Shown piece after piece: positions 27,901-36,442 of a stretch of DNA of 64,000 nt; the first letter of the stretch is position 1; each line of letters starts with the position of its first letter. Source of the stretch: Gammaproteobacteria bacterium (GTDB lineage Bacteria > Pseudomonadota > Gammaproteobacteria > Ga0077536). The position numbers were made by a program, and so were the translations under genes. The notes under the pieces are model-generated. The model was not told the DNA's origin, made no database searches, and saw only the letters and a program-made list of their open reading frames with translations. The stretch spans positions 120,660-184,659 of the forward strand of contig JACKNH010000009.1 of assembly GCA_024234975.1 (NCBI GenBank), read 5' to 3'.

Positions 27901-30900
27901 GGTGTTGGACCCCGATAATGCGAACGTGCTCTATGCCGGCGCTGGCTACGTCTTTGGTGGCGGCTACCTGATCAAATCCACCGATGGTGGTACGACGTGG
28001 ACGCCCAACGGGCCTGACTATCCTACACACACCGCCTTGCGACCGTATTTTGTACGCGTCGCCGGGACCAGCAGCAATGTCGTGTATGTGATCGGCTACA
28101 GCAATAACGCTTACCGATTGTTCCGCAGCGATGACGCTGGCGCGTCATGGGTGGCCGGCAGTACCGTGAACGGCATCGATGGCGTCGTCGGTACGATTGG
28201 TCTGAATCCTCTGAATGACATCGAGGTTGCCCCGGATCAAGCTGGTGTGCTCTACGCCTACGGCAGTGGCAATGGCGTTGAGATTACAGCCGGACGGCAG
28301 GTCTTGCGCAGCAACGACTACGGTGTCACCTGGAGCAGTGTCACCAACGGCCTGCCGAACGAATCGATCAACTCAATGGTGGTACAGGATAACCAGACGG
28401 TACTGGTCACCTTGCTCAATGACAATCGGCTGTGGAAAACCATCGACGCCGGCGCCAACTGGGCGCCAGTTGTGCCCGCTCCGGCCAATCCGTTGCCTTC
28501 AAACGCAAAATACCTCTCCATCGTGCCAGGCAACAGCAGTTATATGTATGCCTACGGTGGTTTCGGTTTGACGGAAGGCGTATACCGCAGTCAGGACGGC
28601 GGCGCGAACTGGACTTTCCAGGCCAACGTCGGCCTGCCGGATGAGCCGATTGTGGCGTTATTCGTTTCGCCACACAGTTCGCAAGACGTTTATCTCAGCT
28701 TTACCAGTAACGGTCTGTATCGCAGTACCGATGCCGGCAATCATTTCACTGCTATCAACCATGGGCTGCATCATGTCAGTGCCACGCACCTGGCACTGTC
28801 CGCCAATGGCGGCACAATTTACGGCGCCTTCGATTACGCACCGGCCAAGCTTTACCGCTCGACCAATGCCGGCGGCGCCTGGCAGCCGATAGATTCGAGC
28901 ATCGGCTTCCAGTATTACGATTCGGTCACCGCGCTCGCAGCTTCACCGGCCGCCAACGATTCGCTGTACGTAGGTGCATCAACAATTTGGGCAACGACCG
29001 ATGGCGGCGACAACTGGGCGGACCTCAACGCCGGCTTCACCACAGGTACGATCGTCGCCATCGTCATCGACCCGACCAACCCCAACAATATCGTCGTCGG
29101 CAACAACTCCAACGGCGTCCGCTATTCGACCAACGGTGGCGTCTCATGGAGCGACGGCAACAGCGGTCTGCCCGCAGGTACAGCAACCCGCGTCCGATCG
29201 ATCACGCTGGATACCAGCACCACACCAGGCACGCTTTACCTGACGCCCACCACAAGTGGCGCCAATACCTGCGGCATCTACACCAGTGGCAATTTCGGCG
29301 CTTCCTGGCAGTTGCTGAGCAATGATACGTTCACGACGTCCGATTGCCAGACCAAGGTTGTGGCGGACCCGCAAGTGCCCGGGACGCTGTATACGTGGGC
29401 GTTCTTCGTCCACAAGTCCACCGACCATGGCGCGACCTGGACCCAGTTGAACGGTTTCTCCGGCGCGCGTGACATGTTCGATGACCCCGACGGCGCAGGC
29501 GTCCTGTTTGCTACATCGTCCAGCGGGGTGAGTCAGACCCTCGATGGCGGCGTCACCTGGGGACTGGTCGGTGACTTTCCCGGCTCGTCGAATGTTGGTG
29601 GGCCGCAGAGTGTATTGCCCGGACCGCCAGGTTCGAACGTGGTCTATGCGACCACCGATTATCTCGGCACCTTCGCTATCCGCCTCGCCAATGATATTGA
29701 GGTCAGCGCGGATGCCACGCCCACGCCCGCCATCGTGGGTGATGACATGGTCTACACGGCGACGATTACCAATAACGGCCCCGCCGGTGATCCGCAGGTG
29801 AACGCAACCATCGTGTTGCCAGCCGAAGTCACGTTCACGTCCGCGGTAGCCAGCCAGGGCGCCGGTTGCAGTCACGATCTCGGCACCGTGACATGCGGTC
29901 TGGGTTCACTGGCTTCCACTGCCGCGGCGACGATTACCGTCACAGTAACGCCGACCGCGGCCGCCACGCTGACATTCAATGCCTCGGCCACCGGCGGCGT
30001 GCTTGAGCTGCAGCCCGCCAACCAGGATGTCACCAGCCAGTTCAGCGCCGCGTTGGATACTGATGGCGACGGCACCATCGACATCAACGATCCGGATGAT
30101 GACAACGACGGCATCGATGATGGCAATGACAACTGCCCACTGGTCGCCAATGCCAACCAGTTCGATCTGGATGGCGACGGTATCGGCGATCCCTGCGACA
30201 ACGATACCGATGGCGACGGTGTGGCCAACACCAGTGACAACTGCCCGCTGGCCGCCAATGCCAATCAGCTGAATACCGACGGCGACGGTCAGGGCAATGC
30301 CTGTGACAATGACGACGATGATGACGGCGTGACCGATGCGCAGGAAATCGCCGCCGGCATGAATCCGTTGAATGCCGCGGACGCCGCGTTGGACAATGAC
30401 AACGACGGGTTCACCAATGCGGCCGAGGCCATTGCCGGCAGCTCCATCAGCAATCCGGACAGCACGCCGTACAACGCCGGCGCCGGTTATGGGGTATGGC
30501 GCGTCACCGGTCCCGCCGGGTTCAAAATCAAGGGGCAGCCGCAGGTCGACCCGACCAATCCATCGCGGATCCTCGTCCACAGCACTGCCGATGCCTTCCT
30601 CACCACCAACGGTGGGCTGTCGTGGGTCTATTTGAACGACAACATCAATGCATCGCTGCCGGCAACAGTGGGTGTGGCGACTTCGGCTACAGCCCTGGCC
30701 GGTGCCAACACCTTGTACGCAACGACCGGCCGCGGCGATGCACGCATCGTCAAGTCGACCGACAACGGCAACAGCTGGAGCGTCGCCGCCAATGGTCTGC
30801 CGGGCACTGCCCCACCTCAACTGCTGGCCGTGTCGCCGCAGGACCCGAATATCGTCTACGCGGTGCACTACCTCAACGGCGGTTACCGCTCGGCACGCTC

Positions 30901-33235
30901 GATCGACGGTGGCGCAAACTGGACCGCTGGCGACCTCATCACCGGCGGCACCGTATCTGCAATCGCGGTGGCGCCCAACAACAGCAACGTGCTGTATGCA
31001 CTCAGCCTGACCCAGGGTATGTTCCATAGCGGTGACGCTGGCGCCACCTGGTCGCAGATCAACAACGGTCTGCCCGGCGGCGGCAACACCTTGCGCGGGA
31101 TGGTGGTGCTCAACGCCGCCACGGTCGTGGTCAACACCTATGACGGCGATTACGTCTATCGCACCAGTAACAGCGGTCTGTCATGGGGCGCGGTGGACAG
31201 CGGGTCAGTCAACAAGCTGGTCGGCGTGTGGGAAGGATTGTCAGCCGACCCCACGAATACATCGCGCATGTATGCGCACAGCACTTCCACCAGCGGCAAC
31301 CGGCTCGCGCGCAGCACCGACGGTGGCGCCAACTGGGTGATGCTGGGTGCCAGTCTGCCGGACGGAGCCCGTGTAGCGGGTCACGCCGTTGAAAGCGGCA
31401 GTGCGGACAACTGGCTGGTGATGACGGAGCAGAACACCTTGCTGCGCAGCTACGACGCCGGCGAAACCTGGGAAGACGTGACCACGGCTTTGGTGAACAC
31501 CCTGGCCATCGACGTCGCTTACTCACCGGGCGACAACCGGGTCATGGCGCTGGTGCGTGATGCGCCAGGACACGTCTACGCCAGCACCAACGCCGGTGCC
31601 ACCTGGACATCGCTGGATGGTGACCTGCCCACCGCGCAGATGGGATCCGAATCCTCGTTGGCCGTCGACCCGGCGAACGGTAATCGCATCTTCATCGCCG
31701 ATGGCAACTGGGTCTACCGCACGACTGACGGTGGTTCGCATTGGACGGGTGTGCAGGTTGACCCGGCCAATGTCAGTCAAATCACTGCGCTGGTGCTTGA
31801 CCCGTTCGACCCGTCAGTGGTCTTCGTCGGCGTGGAATACACCGGCGCCGGGAACGGCGTCTATAAATCCATCGACAGCGGTGCAAATTGGACCCTGTCC
31901 GGTTCAGGCCTGCCGGCGATCACCAACACGCCCGTTCGCCTGAGTACGGACCCGAACAACAATGGCACGCTGTATGCCTTTTTCCCCAACGCGGCCGCCG
32001 GCCTGTATCGCAGTCAGAATGCAGGCGCGTCATGGAGTCTCATCAGTGACGGCAATGTCATGAATGGCGATGAGGTCATCGTCGATGTCGCCGTGCCATT
32101 CGGCGCATCCGGCACGATCTACACGGTCGAGTTCTACGGTACGTTCAGTTATTCCACGGACAACGGCGTGACCTGGACCAGTTCGGGCAACGCCGTCGGT
32201 GGCGGTATTGCGGACCGCATTGCGGTCGACCCGTTGAATTCGCAGGTACTCACGATCTCTTCGACGAAAGGCATCACCCGCAGCGTTGATGGCGGCGTGT
32301 CCTGGCTGGAGATGCCGATCATGTCCGGCACACCGCAGTCGACCGCAGGCAGCTCAAGCTCTGAAATCACCCGCATGGCCCACGGCGCGCCGGGTTCAGG
32401 CGTATTGTTCGCGGGTTCATTGGGTCGCGGGGTGCAAGCCATGCGGCTGGGTTCGAACTTTGCCATCTCCGTATCGGATCTGCCCGATCCCATCGGCGTC
32501 AACCAGACGCTGGTCTACACGGTCACCATCATCAATACCACCGGGCTCGATGCCACCGACGTTGGCTATCGCATCGATACCGGCGTCGGTTTCACCATCA
32601 GCGATTACATCACCAGCCAGGGCGCGGGTTGCAGCCACAGCGGCAGTGTCGTGACCTGCGAACTGGGCGCGCTGCCGGTGGGTGGACAGGCGACGATTCA
32701 GCTGGGTGGCGTCACCGGCCAGCCCGGCACCATCAGCAGCCGCTTCAGGCTCACCGGTAATCTCGTTGACCGCTCCGGCAGCGACGGCGACCAGACGGTG
32801 ACCACGCTCATTTCGCTGGATAGCGATGGTGACGGGACGGTTGATGCCATCGATACCGACGATGACAACGATGGTATTGCCGACGCCAACGATAACTGCC
32901 CGCTGATCTCAAACGCCAACCAGTCGAATATCGACGGTGATGCGCTGGGCGATGCCTGCGACAGCGACCGTGATGGCGACGGCATGCCTAACAGTTATGA
33001 AACGCAGTACGGTCTGAACCCGAACAGCGCTGCCGACTTCAATACCGATGCCGACGGCGACGGCTTGACCAACGGTGACGAATACCAGCGCGGCACCCGG
33101 CCCGATCTGGCGGATACCGATGGTGACGGCGTGAGTGACGGCGCTGAAGTCGCCAACGGCACTGATCCCAAAGTCAACATTGAGGCAGTCACCACCAACA
33201 TCATCATCATTCAGCAGTTGCTGATGTCGGAGTGA
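24920..33235 (+). CDS. Giant secreted protein: three modules of BNR propeller, DUF11 and thrombospondin type 3 repeats
   Basis: A 2,771-residue secreted protein with a signal peptide (ending FAGTARA, about residue 35). Three large modules follow. Each has BNR/sortilin-like propeller repeats (residues about 36-660, 925-1590, 1850-2510; units such as YRSTDAG, LFKSTNGG, WAAVGG), then a DUF11 domain (about 665-785, 1591-1710, 2512-2630; for example VGQTLTYTIDVDNVGD), then Asp-rich thrombospondin type 3 calcium repeats (about 787-925, 1712-1850, 2632-2750; DTDGDGTPDTIDTDDDND). The tail ends NIIIIQQLLMSE with no sorting signal. It is likely an extracellular calcium-stabilised adhesin or glycan-binding protein; BNR repeats alone do not show enzyme activity. 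A TTAGGAT site precedes ATG 24920. Confidence 0.9.
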   Translation: MIKPTPFRIPGILHGFVVAMLVALTLLFAGTARAGDGSWTGNGPLGGRVTHVAIAADNANIAYAIVSGRIFHTSNAGASWNVAVGNYPSLPDAYWEGLVVDPVDHNTVYALAGTGDRLFKSTNGGLTFAATNTGLPATYGYALAINSANSDLYVVVADGGVYKSSDDAANWSLVGTIAGVGTPKGMAIVPGTSTTIYVWSDSGVYRSDNAGSTWAAKNSGLPVTDIEAFAYQPGNTLTAFATVRNGGTAQMYKTIDAGDNWTLVGAVKYGTGVGLLIDPTNTQTMYYGIANNGDWDGLQKTTNGGTSWAAVGGPFQLKGVTAMALAPTNASRIFAAPHPTLAEWDGLYRSDDSTANWTQVNTGIAGSSIYSLALANNGNGVTMYAGGFNTMNIIDASTDGGSTWAARDNGLTDDHQATYFVAVAPSNPNRIYAAVREASTATKAWRSNDGGQNWTDITPPASAPRIVAIVVDSSVADTLYLLNAANQMFKSTDGGTNWNQLFGPSGSTGITLAIAPTNPNVVFASSSTGGGALFRSVNGGANWTNVSNPPLSTSGYYSAIAVSPHDAQVVLVGGGYLYRSLDGGTTWAATDPYVGGVNAISFDPLKPGVVYAAVDNGVLRSVDNGATWGYIDVTLNAFDIEVDPSAADTVHVGTDRVGVQTITLQTDLVVSGSENIDPVAVGQTLTYTIDVDNVGDFVSKATLTVDLPAGATFNSATPGQGAPCVLNGLTLTCELGGVDAGANASVDIDVVVNSAGTLTLTAAVAGDLTDTLSANNSLTLATAAQVDTDGDGTPDTIDTDDDNDGIVDGSDNCPLNANADQLDSDSDGLGDPCDNDDDNDTVADNADNCPFIANQNQADFDIDGAGDVCDDDDDNDGVTDIIEIAAGLNPLDGSDVAMDNDSDGFDNGTEALAGADINNPDVTPVNAGAGLGFWRNSAPDGGTVKTLLLHPTDPDILWAADHDTALSKSTDGGISWNAVAGVTEPPLAGISYGPVLDPDNANVLYAGAGYVFGGGYLIKSTDGGTTWTPNGPDYPTHTALRPYFVRVAGTSSNVVYVIGYSNNAYRLFRSDDAGASWVAGSTVNGIDGVVGTIGLNPLNDIEVAPDQAGVLYAYGSGNGVEITAGRQVLRSNDYGVTWSSVTNGLPNESINSMVVQDNQTVLVTLLNDNRLWKTIDAGANWAPVVPAPANPLPSNAKYLSIVPGNSSYMYAYGGFGLTEGVYRSQDGGANWTFQANVGLPDEPIVALFVSPHSSQDVYLSFTSNGLYRSTDAGNHFTAINHGLHHVSATHLALSANGGTIYGAFDYAPAKLYRSTNAGGAWQPIDSSIGFQYYDSVTALAASPAANDSLYVGASTIWATTDGGDNWADLNAGFTTGTIVAIVIDPTNPNNIVVGNNSNGVRYSTNGGVSWSDGNSGLPAGTATRVRSITLDTSTTPGTLYLTPTTSGANTCGIYTSGNFGASWQLLSNDTFTTSDCQTKVVADPQVPGTLYTWAFFVHKSTDHGATWTQLNGFSGARDMFDDPDGAGVLFATSSSGVSQTLDGGVTWGLVGDFPGSSNVGGPQSVLPGPPGSNVVYATTDYLGTFAIRLANDIEVSADATPTPAIVGDDMVYTATITNNGPAGDPQVNATIVLPAEVTFTSAVASQGAGCSHDLGTVTCGLGSLASTAAATITVTVTPTAAATLTFNASATGGVLELQPANQDVTSQFSAALDTDGDGTIDINDPDDDNDGIDDGNDNCPLVANANQFDLDGDGIGDPCDNDTDGDGVANTSDNCPLAANANQLNTDGDGQGNACDNDDDDDGVTDAQEIAAGMNPLNAADAALDNDNDGFTNAAEAIAGSSISNPDSTPYNAGAGYGVWRVTGPAGFKIKGQPQVDPTNPSRILVHSTADAFLTTNGGLSWVYLNDNINASLPATVGVATSATALAGANTLYATTGRGDARIVKSTDNGNSWSVAANGLPGTAPPQLLAVSPQDPNIVYAVHYLNGGYRSARSIDGGANWTAGDLITGGTVSAIAVAPNNSNVLYALSLTQGMFHSGDAGATWSQINNGLPGGGNTLRGMVVLNAATVVVNTYDGDYVYRTSNSGLSWGAVDSGSVNKLVGVWEGLSADPTNTSRMYAHSTSTSGNRLARSTDGGANWVMLGASLPDGARVAGHAVESGSADNWLVMTEQNTLLRSYDAGETWEDVTTALVNTLAIDVAYSPGDNRVMALVRDAPGHVYASTNAGATWTSLDGDLPTAQMGSESSLAVDPANGNRIFIADGNWVYRTTDGGSHWTGVQVDPANVSQITALVLDPFDPSVVFVGVEYTGAGNGVYKSIDSGANWTLSGSGLPAITNTPVRLSTDPNNNGTLYAFFPNAAAGLYRSQNAGASWSLISDGNVMNGDEVIVDVAVPFGASGTIYTVEFYGTFSYSTDNGVTWTSSGNAVGGGIADRIAVDPLNSQVLTISSTKGITRSVDGGVSWLEMPIMSGTPQSTAGSSSSEITRMAHGAPGSGVLFAGSLGRGVQAMRLGSNFAISVSDLPDPIGVNQTLVYTVTIINTTGLDATDVGYRIDTGVGFTISDYITSQGAGCSHSGSVVTCELGALPVGGQATIQLGGVTGQPGTISSRFRLTGNLVDRSGSDGDQTVTTLISLDSDGDGTVDAIDTDDDNDGIADANDNCPLISNANQSNIDGDALGDACDSDRDGDGMPNSYETQYGLNPNSAADFNTDADGDGLTNGDEYQRGTRPDLADTDGDGVSDGAEVANGTDPKVNIEAVTTNIIIIQQLLMSE

Positions 33236-33266
33236 TAGCTGTTGAGCTGACCGTGTAGCGTCTGAC

Positions 33267-33299
33267 GCCTGGCCCGCTGATTGTGGGCCAGGCTGTTTT
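33267..33299 (+). terminator. Rho-independent terminator of the giant gene
   Basis: GCCTGGCCC and GGGCCAGGC pair perfectly over 9 bp around a 9-base loop, followed by TGTTTT, 31 bases after the stop codon. Confidence 0.8.
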
Positions 33300-33490
33300 C
33301 CCGCCATCCCGGACACCGCGCAGCCCCTCTTTTTCCGTCATCCCGGACACCGCGCAGCGGTGAGCCGGGATCCATAGGGCCTGCCTCCAAGCCACATGGA
33401 TTCCGGCTCGCGCCCCCTTCGCGGGCGCGTCCGGAATGACGGAGCAGTAAGACAAAGCCCTTGCGGATTTCCCCGGCGTTGTGTGAGGAA
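33299..33490. repeat. Palindromic intergenic element, copy 1
   Basis: Core 33335-33442 has inverted ends CCGTCATCCCGGAC / GTCCGGAATGACGG (one mismatch as inverted repeat) and a nested inner pair GAGCCGGGATCCAT / ATGGATTCCGGCTC, so it can fold into a branched hairpin. A partial copy of the left end (CCGCCATCCCGGACACCGCGCAG) precedes it, and a tail AGCAGTAAG...GCGGATTTCCCCGGCGTT follows. The same composite occurs at 54703-54928. No coding capacity; it is a dispersed repeat of unknown mobilising enzyme. Confidence 0.85.
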
Positions 33491-33560
33491 CCTGTTTTCT
33501 AGGGCAGAATGTTAATCGGTCGGTGGACACCAACCCACGTTAAGTCATTACCTGACTGGA

Positions 33561-34952
33561 CTAGCGAGGCACCGACGCGGCCGTGGTTGCCGCACCGATG
33601 ATTTCCACTGCCGGCTGACGCGTTTTCAATGCCTCGATGCCCGAAGGGCTGACGCCGGTTCCCCAAACATAAACCTTGCGTAGTGAACCGCTGTCGCCCA
33701 GCGCCGCCAGACCCGCGTCAGTGATCGCGGCGTTGCCGTAGATATTCAGCACTTCGAGCCTGGGCAGGCCGGCAATGGCCGCCAGACTGGCATCGGTCAG
33801 ATTGTTGAGGCTGAGGTTCAATTGCTTCAGTTCACTGAAATCACGCAGACCCGCGAGGTCGCCGTCTTCGAGGCCCGCTCCGGCAAGGTTAAGCTCAACC
33901 GCGCTGCCGGCAGCCAGGCTGACTGCCGCTACCGCTTCGTCGCTCAACATGGAGCCCGGTGCGGCATTGCTGACCACATAACCACCACCGGTCTGGGTCA
34001 AAGGTCTGACCAGCAGATTCTGATCCTGCATTGCCGCCAGTGCATCCTCCGACAGCGATGCAACGTTCGACACCGCGACGCCTGTGCCGCCAGTAGCGGT
34101 AGCCAGACCAAGCTCAACCGCCAGCAAGCCGCTGACATCATCGGCAACCTGCAACTGTGCCACCGTTGTATCAGCCGGCATACCGGCATCAATCCACCAC
34201 CGCAGCAAGGCCACCTGACCATCGGTCAGCGGTGTCTTGCCTTCGGCGGGCATGAAGTCATCATGCGATTTGGGCAACGTAATACGCCGATAGACCTCGC
34301 TGTGCTGCGCATCGCCGGCGACAAAGGTCTGCCCGGACTTGCCGCCTTGTTTCAATGCCGCCAATGACCGCAGGTTGAGTTCGCCGCTTTGTTTGTCATT
34401 GTTATGGCAATTGCCACACCGCGCCGCCAACATCGGCGCAATGACGTCGTGATAGGGATCGGCGGCGCCGATTTCAGTGACCGGCGCACGACGCGGGGCA
34501 ATGCCCGCCAACGCGCGCAACGGCGCGGGTGCATATTCCACCAAATAGGTATCGCCGTGGGTCAGGTTGCCGCCGTAGTGCCCGGTCATGGTGACCAGCG
34601 CGAGCAACACCAGGCAGGCGATGGTGCCGACGGCGCGATACAGGTTCGGCAGCACCGCAACCACAAACCAGGTCAGCAGCGTTGCCAGCATGAAGCTGAT
34701 GCCCCATGCGCGGTGCGCATAAGCCGACGCGCCGGTGAAGCCGCCCTCGGTGAAATGCAACATGCCCAGGACAACCGTCAACATCGCGCTGAGCGCGGTC
34801 ATGCCCCACAACAGCGGCAGCACTGACCGCAGCTGTTCGCGGCGTCTGCCAAGACTCAGAAAATGCGCGACGACGGTCATCAGCAACATGCCAATCGGCA
34901 GATGCAGCGCGAGGACGTGGAAGCGGCCGAGGAAGTAGCTGAATTCTGTCAT
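33561..34952 (-). CDS. DUF2231-type membrane protein with haem c and leucine-rich repeats
   Basis: A 463-residue protein with an unusual order of parts: four membrane helices of DUF2231 type (residues about 10-125; FHVLALHLPIGMLLMTVVAH), a c-type haem motif CGNCH at 179-183 with PSCyt1-like surroundings (SGELNLRSLAALKQGG, HDDFMPAEGKTPLT), then a leucine-rich-repeat tail (about 345-450; ELKQLNLSLNNLTDASLAAI, LEVLNIYGNAAITDAGLAAL). The haem and repeats should face the periplasm. It starts 17 bases after the DUF1501 gene stop, so it is the last gene of that operon. It may link electron transfer to partner binding, by inference from its parts. Confidence 0.88.
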   Translation of the reverse strand: MTEFSYFLGRFHVLALHLPIGMLLMTVVAHFLSLGRRREQLRSVLPLLWGMTALSAMLTVVLGMLHFTEGGFTGASAYAHRAWGISFMLATLLTWFVVAVLPNLYRAVGTIACLVLLALVTMTGHYGGNLTHGDTYLVEYAPAPLRALAGIAPRRAPVTEIGAADPYHDVIAPMLAARCGNCHNNDKQSGELNLRSLAALKQGGKSGQTFVAGDAQHSEVYRRITLPKSHDDFMPAEGKTPLTDGQVALLRWWIDAGMPADTTVAQLQVADDVSGLLAVELGLATATGGTGVAVSNVASLSEDALAAMQDQNLLVRPLTQTGGGYVVSNAAPGSMLSDEAVAAVSLAAGSAVELNLAGAGLEDGDLAGLRDFSELKQLNLSLNNLTDASLAAIAGLPRLEVLNIYGNAAITDAGLAALGDSGSLRKVYVWGTGVSPSGIEALKTRQPAVEIIGAATTAASVPR

Positions 34953-34969
34953 CGTTGTGGTTCCGTTGC

Positions 34970-36424
34970 TCAGCCCAGAATCTGTGGGACAAGGTTGCCG
35001 TGTACATCGGTCAGACGGAAATCCCTGCCCTGGAAACGGTAGGTCAGTTTCTCGTGATCGATGCCCAGCAGATGCATGATGGTGGCATTGAAGTCGTGCA
35101 CATGTACCGGGTCTTTCACGATGTTGTAGCCGAATTCGTCGGTCTCGCCGTGACTGTAACCTGCCTTGACGCCGGCGCCTGCCATCCAGCTGGTAAAAGC
35201 ATAGGGATGATGGTCGCGACCGAACAGCGGCGAAGTGATATCCCCTTGTGAATACGGCGTACGGCCGAACTCACTGGTGAAGACCACCAACGTATCTTCC
35301 AGCAGCCCGCGCTGTTTCAAATCCATGATCAAGCCGGCAATGGGCTGGTCCGCCGTGCGCGCCATCACCGGCGTGGAAGCCTGAATGGTGAAATGGAAAT
35401 CCCAACCGTTGTAGAACAATTGAATGAACTTCACATCGCGCTCGGCCAACCGCCGCGCGAGCAGACATTGCCGGGCGAACGAGCCGGGATCACGCACTTC
35501 CGGCCCGTACATATCGAGAATATGATCAGGCTCATCGGCCACGTTGGTGGCGTCCGGCACCGACGACTGCATGCGGTAGGCCATTTCGTACTGGCTGATC
35601 TTTGAAAGAATCTCGTCATCGCCGGAAGCGGCATACTGTTCGCGCGCCAAGGCATTGATCGCAGCGATATCCTCGGCCTGTTCATTCATCGCCAGACCTT
35701 CCGGCGTATGGATGTAATGCACCGGATCGTTGCCCTTCATGAACTGCACGCCCTGGAAATGCGAGGGCAGGAAGCCGGAACCGAAAATCGCCGAGTCAAC
35801 ATTCTGCCCCTGTCCCGGGCCCATGTTGTTCATGACGATGAAGGCCGGCAGGTTGTTATTGTCAGAGCCCAGCCCGTAATTTATCCAGGCGCCGAACGAT
35901 GGCCTGCCAACCAGCTGGAACCCCGTCTGCATGAACTGCGCGGCCGGGTTGTGATTCACGTGATCGGTATGCATCGAGCGGATGAAACAAAGTTCATCCG
36001 CAATGTCGGCGACATGCGGCCAGAGGTCACTGACCCAGGCGCCGCTCTGCCCACGCTGTTTGAATGGCGCGAGATTGCGCACCAGCGGGAATGCGGTCTG
36101 CCCCAGCACCATGGTCGACACCCGGCCCTCGCCCATCACTGATGCGGGAATCTGCTGGCCGTGCATCTTCTCCAGCTGCGGACAATAGTCGAACGTATCG
36201 ACGTGCGAGATCGCCCCGTACATGTGCAGGTAGATGATTCGCTTGGCACGCGGCGCATGATGGCCGGCGCTGAGCACACCGAGATCCTGCATCGCACTGG
36301 CGCTACGCATGCCGAGCATATCGGCCAGCGCGAGCGCGCCGATGCCGAGGCTGCCGCGCTTCAGAAACGCACGTCGCGCGAGGCTGTTGATCTGTTGTTC
36401 ACCTGTTGAATGTTTGTTGCTCAT
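34970..36424 (-). CDS. Tat-exported DUF1501 protein
   Basis: A 484-residue DUF1501 protein (alkaline-phosphatase/sulfatase-like superfamily). The Tat signal is SLARRAFLKRGSLGIGALAL. Family blocks are RIIYLHMYGAISHVDTFDYC, FIRSMHTDHVNHNPAAQFMQ, AWINYGLGSDNNNLPAF, LVVFTSEFGRTPYSQGD and GRDHHPYAFTSWMAGAGVKA. ATG 36424 is preferred (GGGGAAC upstream); a TTG at 36442 would lie one base from the previous stop. It stands between PSD1 and the DUF2231-haem-LRR gene. DUF1501 proteins regularly pair with PSD1-domain cytochromes; their reaction is not established to my knowledge. Confidence 0.92.
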   Translation of the reverse strand: MSNKHSTGEQQINSLARRAFLKRGSLGIGALALADMLGMRSASAMQDLGVLSAGHHAPRAKRIIYLHMYGAISHVDTFDYCPQLEKMHGQQIPASVMGEGRVSTMVLGQTAFPLVRNLAPFKQRGQSGAWVSDLWPHVADIADELCFIRSMHTDHVNHNPAAQFMQTGFQLVGRPSFGAWINYGLGSDNNNLPAFIVMNNMGPGQGQNVDSAIFGSGFLPSHFQGVQFMKGNDPVHYIHTPEGLAMNEQAEDIAAINALAREQYAASGDDEILSKISQYEMAYRMQSSVPDATNVADEPDHILDMYGPEVRDPGSFARQCLLARRLAERDVKFIQLFYNGWDFHFTIQASTPVMARTADQPIAGLIMDLKQRGLLEDTLVVFTSEFGRTPYSQGDITSPLFGRDHHPYAFTSWMAGAGVKAGYSHGETDEFGYNIVKDPVHVHDFNATIMHLLGIDHEKLTYRFQGRDFRLTDVHGNLVPQILG

Positions 36425-36442
36425 CGAGATGTTCCCCGTCAA

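Larger units (their letters stand above)
33236..33560. other. 325-base gene-free stretch: terminator plus palindromic repeat
   Basis: Between the convergent giant gene and the DUF2231-haem-LRR gene. It holds the terminator at 33267-33299 and copy 1 of the palindromic intergenic element (33299-33490). The remaining 70 bases show nothing I can name. A minus-strand frame across it is a by-product of the repeat and occurs again at the other copy. Confidence 0.75.

Noticed and set aside
33207..33533. Minus-strand frame with AHRCAVSGMTEKE
   Set aside because: The same peptide appears at 54618-54800 because both frames cross the palindromic repeat; it is a repeat artefact, not a gene.
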